From Takifugu bimaculatus (Eukaryota; Chordata; Actinopteri; Tetraodontiformes; Tetraodontidae): a stretch of DNA of 64,000 nt. The stretch lies in assembly GCA_004026145.2 (NCBI GenBank), contig SWLE01000560.1:1-64000 (forward strand), written 5' to 3'. The notes under the pieces are model-generated. The model was not told the origin of the DNA, did not search any database, and was given only the letters and a program-made list of their open reading frames with translations. Made by a program: the position numbers and the translations under genes. Shown here piece after piece: positions 57,881-64,000 of this stretch; the first letter of the stretch is position 1, and each line of letters opens with the position of its first letter.

Positions 57881-58525
57881 CAGGGACGCATCCAGGGAGG
57901 TGAGTAAAAATACATATATTTTAATTTGCAGCAAAAACTATGGCCAGGATAGTTACATTTTCACTATCTATTTTCAGTATCTGACTTCATTGAGGCCTCC
58001 TCAAATAGCATCCTGATATTACTCAACTGTAAATATACTAAGGGAGAAGTCAAGCACAAAGAGGGCTGTGCAACCATGGTTTAGTCTACAGAATATCCAG
58101 TTTTGCTTCTTTTGGCCCCAGATGCTTCTAAGATGAAACTTCAAATTCTATAACTTGTTAGTGCCTGAGAGATGTGCTGAGCCTCAGCTGTACACAGTGG
58201 CTAAGGGCAAAGGTCAGGGTGTTCACCTATTTTTTTTTTCCCCATTTTCCCCCGACACTTTCAAATGAGCTGCTGAAAGTATAGTATCTTTATCAATGGT
58301 GTCCCAGTAAACATCCTGCCAGATTTCAGCACCCTCAGACGTTCCAAAGGCTAAAGGATGGCAAAAATGTGAATGTGAGGCCTTCAGGTCAGCTAGGATT
58401 TTTTTTTTCTGATTTCTTCTCAATATATTTTATCTAGACAGATTAAAATGACAGGTTTATCATAAGGAGGTGCTGGACTATAATATACAGCTCTGGGCAG
58501 GCTTTGTGTTCCCAGGGAGAAAACT
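57881..58525. other. No recognised gene
   Basis: Non-coding sequence with short homopolymers; nothing recognised. Confidence 0.4.
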
Positions 58526-58526
58526 T

Positions 58527-58527
<1 letters not shown>

Positions 58528-58569
<42 letters not shown>

Positions 58570-58571
58570 GT
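58528..58571. repeat. (TA)n(CA)n at the right edge of the right-arm insertion
   Basis: TATATA then CACACA run directly abutting the point where the hAT transposase of the arm is cut off. Confidence 0.85.
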
Positions 58572-58574
58572 AAT

Positions 58575-59276
58575 ACACATGGCAGGTGCTCCGTCTGTTG
58601 TCCAACCCACCAGTTTTTCCCGAGGCAGCTCCATCTCATTTCCACATCTTGACACCTCTTCATACAAATCCTGTCCTCTGGTTGTGCCGTGCACAGGACG
58701 TAACGCCAGGAACTCCTCTGTCACGTTGAGGCTGGAGTCCCCTCTAATGTCGCTGCTCTCATCCACAGCCAGGGAAGATGCCATGAAATCTTTCCCCTTT
58801 TTCTCCAGCTGCTCTTTTAGATTGAGGGACAACAATGGTGTTTCTGCTCAGGCTCCCGTTTCAAAAGAGTTGCCTTTTGTCTGGGCAAACTTGCTCACAA
58901 ATTTTAAGCATGCAGTGTGTGATGGAATCCCCCTCTGGAAATGGCCGGGCTGATTGAGCGATCTCTTCTGCCAGAATCAAACTGGCCTTGACAGCAGCCT
59001 CACTTTGAGATTTGGCTTTTCTGAACAGAGCCTGTCCAGATTTGAGGCCTGGTTTTAATTCCTCAACCTTCTGTAGCTTTTGTTCCATGTCCATATTCTT
59101 GTCTTTGTCCGCGTGTTTAGCTTCATGATGGCGTCTCAGATGATATTCTTTCATTACCGCCACCCTTTCTCCACACAGAAGACACCCAGGTTTCCCAGCT
59201 GCCTCCGTGAACATGTACTCCCACTCCCACCTTGTTTGAACCCCCGGTTCTCAGTGTCCACCTTCCCTTTTGCCAT
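58575..59276 (-). pseudogene. hAT-Charlie transposase, truncated right-arm copy
   Basis: Inverted copy of 25.9-26.6 kb: BED finger with HLRRHHEAKH (R where the left arm has W), SLAVDESSDI with the same internal deletion, and LVGWTTDGAPAMC (P where the left has A), then cut by the CA/TA microsatellite. The rest of the transposase is missing from this arm. Confidence 0.8.
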
Positions 59277-61200
59277 TTTATGGGTATCTGAAAGTTAACT
59301 TTTGCTGTTATGCTAATGACTACTGATAAATAATTAAATGAAGCCACCTCCCGCTCAGACTGTCACCGTTGCATTGTGGGAAATGTAGTATTGGCCTGTG
59401 TAAAACATCTGCGGCCTGTGGGCCGGTTCTAATAATAAATCAATATCATCCCGGGGGCCATAGAAAACCCTCGACCTTGACTCTGACATATGTGCTTTAA
59501 ATGATTTCTTTTGACTCCCATTTATTTGGCTGTTTGGATATCATCTTTGCTAGTGTGTGTGTGTGTGCGCACGCTCTATGGAACTGGCATAAAGGATGTT
59601 AAAATTAGTCTAAATTAAATAAAAATTCATCCATTCATCATTCCCAACAGGCGGTGTTTGATTAGAAACTCTTTCTGAACTCTGGTGCTCTGAAACATCT
59701 CCGCTTCCATTTTCAGCTGTTTTTATTCTCAATAACATCAAATCATCCATCCATCCAAATCGTGGTCCTGTTGGACCACCAAAGGACAAACACTTTCCAT
59801 TTAGCACAGACAAAAAAACCCAAATCCTGTTTAGCAATGAAGCTGTGGGGAGAGTTTGAGGAGCGTTTCTGAGGAACACGCTGCCATATTGGGTCCAAGC
59901 TGCTGGGGTTTCTGTTGTTTCCAGGTGAATCGGTGGGCAGCGGCGTTACCGCCTGTCTCTGCCCCCCCCCCCCCCCCCCCTCTCTCCCCGTGGTCGTGGT
60001 CACGCCGGGCATCTTTACTGGTCCCGTTTTAAACAGGTTCTGTTGGGAACAGGTGTTCTCCAGAACTGTATTCCAGGCTGCTGTGCTGAAGGGCTGTTTT
60101 CAGTAGCAATAGAGCCAGAGTGGGCCTGCTCCATATGAACCCCCCCAGGCCGTGCTTTCCTCCTGGCTGAGCCATAATCAGCTCTGGATGGACTGGTTCA
60201 CGCTTGGACTGAGTCAAGATTTGATAGCTTGACTGATTCTTACAGTTTTGGATCAAACCCCCATCTGCTGATTCCAGGAGATCTTTAAAGGATCTCAGAG
60301 CTTCAGATTCATGAAGCCTGCTCAGCCCCCGGCAGCGCTGATGAAACCATTTCATTCCTTCAAAAAAGCAGAACATGAAGCTCCAGAAAAGGTTTTTGGA
60401 TCAAGTTTCCAACAGAACGAGGACAAGTGGGTAAAAGCGCCACTTTAAAGCCTCCAGGCCTCAGAAAACATCCACCTTTAGGATGCCTGACTTTAGAGGA
60501 TCGTCGGTTCGCTCCGAGCACAAGAACAAACATGTTTAACCTCAGTCCAAGAACATCTGACCTGAAATGATCAGAAACCTTCAGTGTAAAAAGATGGTGG
60601 AGAGAAAGCTGCTGGGAGGTTCTCAGAAGAGAAGTGGCATTAAAGCCAGCTGGAAGAGTCCAGCCTGCTTCCTGCTCCTCCAAACAGGCGTCTCCACACC
60701 AACACTGAGGAACACGGGCTTCTGTTCTTCCTTCTTCTCTTCTGACTATTGTGTGTTTGATGAATGCAGCATCCACTCACTGCCCCCCCCCCCCCCTCAT
60801 TTACACTGCTCCTGGTCTCACAATGCTCCTCAGACAGATGCAACCAGAGACACTGATGCCGTCAGACAATAAACCTGAGTGTTGTTGTGTCCGGTTATTA
60901 ACATGTTCCATGCTTTTCCTCCTGCAACAGTTCATCACACCTGCTCAGGGAAACCTCGGTGTAAAGGAGGTGAAGCCGTGCCTCAGTGACTCTACTTTGG
61001 TGTTTTAGAAACTAACAGTTATTAGATGAATATACAGCGTGCACGTACGCGCACACGTGTGTATACACTGTGTATACAATAACACTTAATACACGCGTGT
61101 GCGTGTATGTAGACTTTTTAGTACTTTGGGTTCATAGACTTTTTAGTATTTTGCAGATACGTGTCTGTATATAAACCAGATCCTCCTGTAATAAAGAACT
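59277..61200. other. Right-arm counterpart of the 24.0-25.8 kb segment
   Basis: Same sequence inverted, with 19 C (59.96 kb) and 14 C (60.78 kb) in place of 20 G and 11 G, and AATAAA on the plus strand near 61190. No conserved coding frame. Confidence 0.5.
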
Positions 61201-61599
61201 AAAGGCTGACTGTTGTCACGTGACCTGTCTCCGTCTGTGTCCGATGATGGAACCTGCCTGGAACATCTGGTCCACAGAAAAAGCAAAACAGCTCACAGAA
61301 CTGGTCCAGTTTAGACCCAAAAATGACAATAAATAATGAAAATGTGTGACGCAGTAGAACAATGGACGAACTTTCTATTGGTCATTGACAGTTTCACTCA
61401 TCGTCATCAGAATTCATCAAAAATATTCAAACCAACAAACTACACATCGAACCGCAAAGTTTAGAGCTTAAAGGGAGCGACAGGTGAAGATTTAAAGCTC
61501 AACGCAGCTGAAGAAGTTCCAAAAAGGAGAAATATCACGTGGTGCTTTACCGCCACCCGGTGGACACGCGTGGAACTGCAGACAATAGAAAAAAGGAAA

Positions 61600-61648
61600 G
61601 GTAAAAGTTTTCCGTTCAGACTGAGCAGGAAGACTGAAGACCGACAAG
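61600..61648 (+). promoter_or_regulatory. Upstream 5'UTR exon candidate of NLR gene 2
   Basis: Leader with CTGAGCAGGAAGACTGAAGA, CCGACAAG, then donor GTGAGTGG at 61649. Compared with the left arm, about 270 bp just upstream are missing, including the CTTTTATAGTAGT stretch. Confidence 0.45.
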
Positions 61649-61979
61649 GTGAGTGGAAACGAAGAGCATTATTGAAAAGAAAAACATTTTTGTTACTATT
61701 GAAGAGCTGCATAGAGCTGAAGAATTCTTGGCTTAAGAAAATTCAACAAGACTTCATATTTAGTTTTAGCACAAAACATCGTTATACATTATAAATGAAT
61801 AGTTCTTATTTAACTTTCTGATAGTCTGGCTTTAGTTATAGTTTAATAGTCTTTCTAAGTGAAGTTTAGTTTATTTTTCTGCTCTTTGCTACTGATCCTA
61901 AAAGAACTTTGAACTTTAAACCCTCCAAGAATGCTTTTATGGTAGTAATATATACGCCATAAAGCTGTTGATTAGGTTT

Positions 61980-62031
61980 TAAAAGTGAAAGTGAAAGTAT
62001 TCTGTTCAGACGAAGCAGGAAGAGCGACAAG
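61980..62031 (+). promoter_or_regulatory. Proximal promoter with ISRE-like element and 5'UTR exon of NLR gene 2
   Basis: GAAAGTGAAAGT at 61987-61998 fits the GAAANNGAAA core bound by IRF/ISGF3-type factors. The leader GACGAAGCAGGAAGAGCGAC and donor GTGAGTG follow within about 35 bases. Interferon responsiveness is inferred from the motif and from NLR biology; no expression evidence. Confidence 0.55.
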
Positions 62032-63002
62032 GTGAGTGTAAAGTAAATATTATGCTGTTAACGTTGTTAGAGAGTCTTAACAGGTATTAACAACATTTTA
62101 AAACTTTTTTGTGACAGGTGAAAAGCTCTTAGAGTTATTAGAGCTGTTCAACAGTCCAGGTCACAGCTGGATATTTTGGTATTACCTGTCAAACAACATC
62201 TAATCGTGGGCAAGTTAGCATCTCTCAGCCGGACCAATTTAAGACAATAAACTAAATAACTAAATCCACACAGGATCACAGGACACCAACAGGATTTTGG
62301 GTTCATGTTGCACGTTTTCTCACAGTGGTTTATTGTTCTATGTTGTGGAACCACTGTAAAAGAAATGCAGGAGTGGGTGTCATTTCTTTCATCTATTTTA
62401 AATAGAGCAGTGATCTTTGAGGACTTGGATTATAGAAATAATTGAAGAGGGGAACAAAGGAGGGAAGTTAAAAAGTCCTGACTAGTATGTTTATGTAGCA
62501 CCAGATAATTTAGTGGCTGAGCTGAAGACAGTCCTTTCACCATGTTGGCCTGTGGAAAACCAGTGTTGTGGGCCCGATGGACCAGCGTCCCCGTCGTTGC
62601 CGGACCACCGTTGGCCACCAGTTGGGTTTTGGGATCAAAGTGGGGGCGTTTCCTGTATCCGGTTCTCCTCACGGATCCATGACTACAACATGTTGCTGCA
62701 AGTGCAGAGACGTTTGCTCAGGAAAGAACTTTAGAGCACATTCAGTGCTGCAGGATGAGGGGCTGGAAAAGGTGCCAGTTCTTTTCTCACTGCAGGGAAC
62801 AGTTAAAAAAAGCAGCTTAAACTATGAAAACATGAAAATGATACAGATACATCATTGATTTATTGATTCAGTTGTTATCCAGAATGGATTAGAAATGTTC
62901 CTGTTTGATAAAAATGCAGTGAATTGGGATTATTTAACTCCAACCTCTACAGATTATTTACCTTCATCACAGTCTCATCACTATTTCTGATGTTTCCTCA
63001 GG
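62032..63002. other. First intron of NLR gene 2
   Basis: Inverted equivalent of 21.90-22.87 kb. Open frames here differ between arms only by substitutions but have no coding support. Confidence 0.5.
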
Positions 63003-63115
63003 ATGGACGAGGACAGAGCAGAGTCCGCAGTGCCCAGCTGTGTGTCCCTGAAGAGTGACCACTCCAAACCTGAACCTATCAACTTCGGTATTGGACCTCA
63101 AGGGTCACCTTTAAA
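63003..63115 (+). CDS. First coding exon of NLR gene 2 (continues beyond the window)
   Basis: ATG at 63003 encodes MDEDRAES, PSCVSLKSDHSKPEPINF and GPQGSPLK, ending at donor GTAAGG (63116). It parallels NLR gene 1 exon 1 (MDEDRAES, PSCVSLKSDRS) in sequence, position after the promoter, and phase. It should splice to further N-terminal and NACHT exons to the right of the window. It is longer than its left-arm partner (113 against 101 nt), and the two diverge after the SLKSD block. Confidence 0.7.
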
Positions 63116-64000
63116 GTAAGGTTTTCTGAACCACATAACTCTGCCTTAGAACATTTCACAACCATACAAAACATCATTTTGTGGGTATTAGCCTCCACTA
63201 TCCTGAAAAATGAAATTCATCAGGTCCTTAAAATGAAACGGTGCACCAACATGTCAGGCGTTCGCTCCCATTAACTCTCATGTTAATTTTAGTGTGGTAA
63301 ATCTTTTAAAACTGAAAATTGCTTGTGTTTTTAACTGGTCATTTCTCCTACATGGGTTAACATCATCTCACAAAAATTCCTAGGCATATATTTTAAAGTT
63401 TCCCAACAATATCCATCATTGCAGAGTGCTCCAGCTCTCCATTTAGATACGGATGGGTAAGACATGGCAGGTCTGTGCAGCTTGTTCTGCCACACTGTTC
63501 CACCACATGTCATGAAAATTCATTAAAAAGTCTATTTATAAGGCTCCTGGTTCTAATAAACCCATAGACAACAATATCAGTCATTTCTAAATGGTTGAAA
63601 TAAGCTTTTGAATACGCGTGACCTCTGTGCTATTTAATGATCAGTTTCAGAGACCAGACGACTGTATTTGGAGCATAAATGGAGAACTTTTGTTCTATTC
63701 TATGAGTTTATATTCCTGATTTGGCACTTTTATTTTTAACATAAATTCACAATGAAGAAAAGCCACTAAACACTTAGATCAAATACACTTTTCTCCAACT
63801 AAACGAGCTTGTTAGAACGTAAATAACTTTATATCTTTTGCTCAGTGTTCATTCAATCTTCAACTGTCAGAGCAAACTGAAAGTAGAAGTGAACGCAGCC
63901 TTTCTTAGGCGTTGCTAACGCCCAGTAGACATGTATAACCACTATTCCCATTTTTGACAGCTATCAGAAACGGTCTGCTTCCATTGGAGATTCCTCCTGT
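63116..64000. other. Intron of NLR gene 2
   Basis: No similarity seen to the corresponding intron of NLR gene 1; no gene recognised. Confidence 0.5.

Larger units (their letters stand above)
47966..63060 (-). repeat. Right arm of large inverted repeat, interrupted
   Basis: Reverse-complement partner of 21.83-29.70 kb in two blocks, 47.97-48.99 kb and 58.57-63.06 kb. The 9.6 kb in between (48.99-58.57) replaces 2.1 kb of the left arm. Both edges of the replacement lie in CA/TG dinucleotide tracts. Confidence 0.9.

Overview
The window is nuclear DNA of a ray-finned (teleost) fish, rich in accessory sequence. Supporting this are a fish-specific NLR receptor gene (FISNA-NACHT exon plus a run of 174-bp LRR exons), L2-clade LINEs, hAT-Charlie and Penelope-like remnants, 5S rRNA genes, a serpina1-like gene and spliced vertebrate exons (fgf17, PTEN, carnitine acetyltransferase). 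Most long open frames are repeats or exon fragments.

Layout. (1) 1-11.2 kb: an antisense L2 LINE, then duplicated 'unit A' (orphan serpin exons 4-5, Penelope-like remnant, a gene for an acylated-looking MGCCC protein that runs into a 36-bp minisatellite, and an orphan fgf17 last exon), then a second L2 copy. (2) 11.2-13.8 kb: non-autonomous hAT ends and an unclassified repeat. (3) 13.8-23.4 kb: NLR gene 1 on the minus strand with its promoter region. (4) 23.4-29.7 kb: left arm of a large inverted repeat, with a decayed hAT-Charlie transposase and a 5S rRNA gene. (5) 29.7-48.0 kb, the spacer: a LINE 3' end, the only complete serpin gene (32.1-33.7 kb), unit B, another L2, unit C with a hugely expanded minisatellite. 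(6) 48.0-63.1 kb: right arm with a second 5S gene, interrupted by about 9.6 kb of unrelated DNA (49.0-58.6 kb) that holds two decayed copies of an unnamed multi-exon gene, a PTEN exon 2 fragment, a carnitine-acetyltransferase exon and a second hAT transposase. (7) 61.6-64.0 kb: promoter and first coding exon of NLR gene 2 on the plus strand.

Main ideas. The serpin gene is followed on the same strand by a spare, splice-competent copy of its last two exons. The exon-5 copies differ almost only in the reactive-centre loop, and every difference changes an amino acid; this could be an alternative-exon or gene-conversion reservoir for inhibitor specificity. The two NLR genes are divergent and share duplicated 5' regions, but a tandem GAAA interferon-response-like element is intact at NLR 2 and has a point change at NLR 1.
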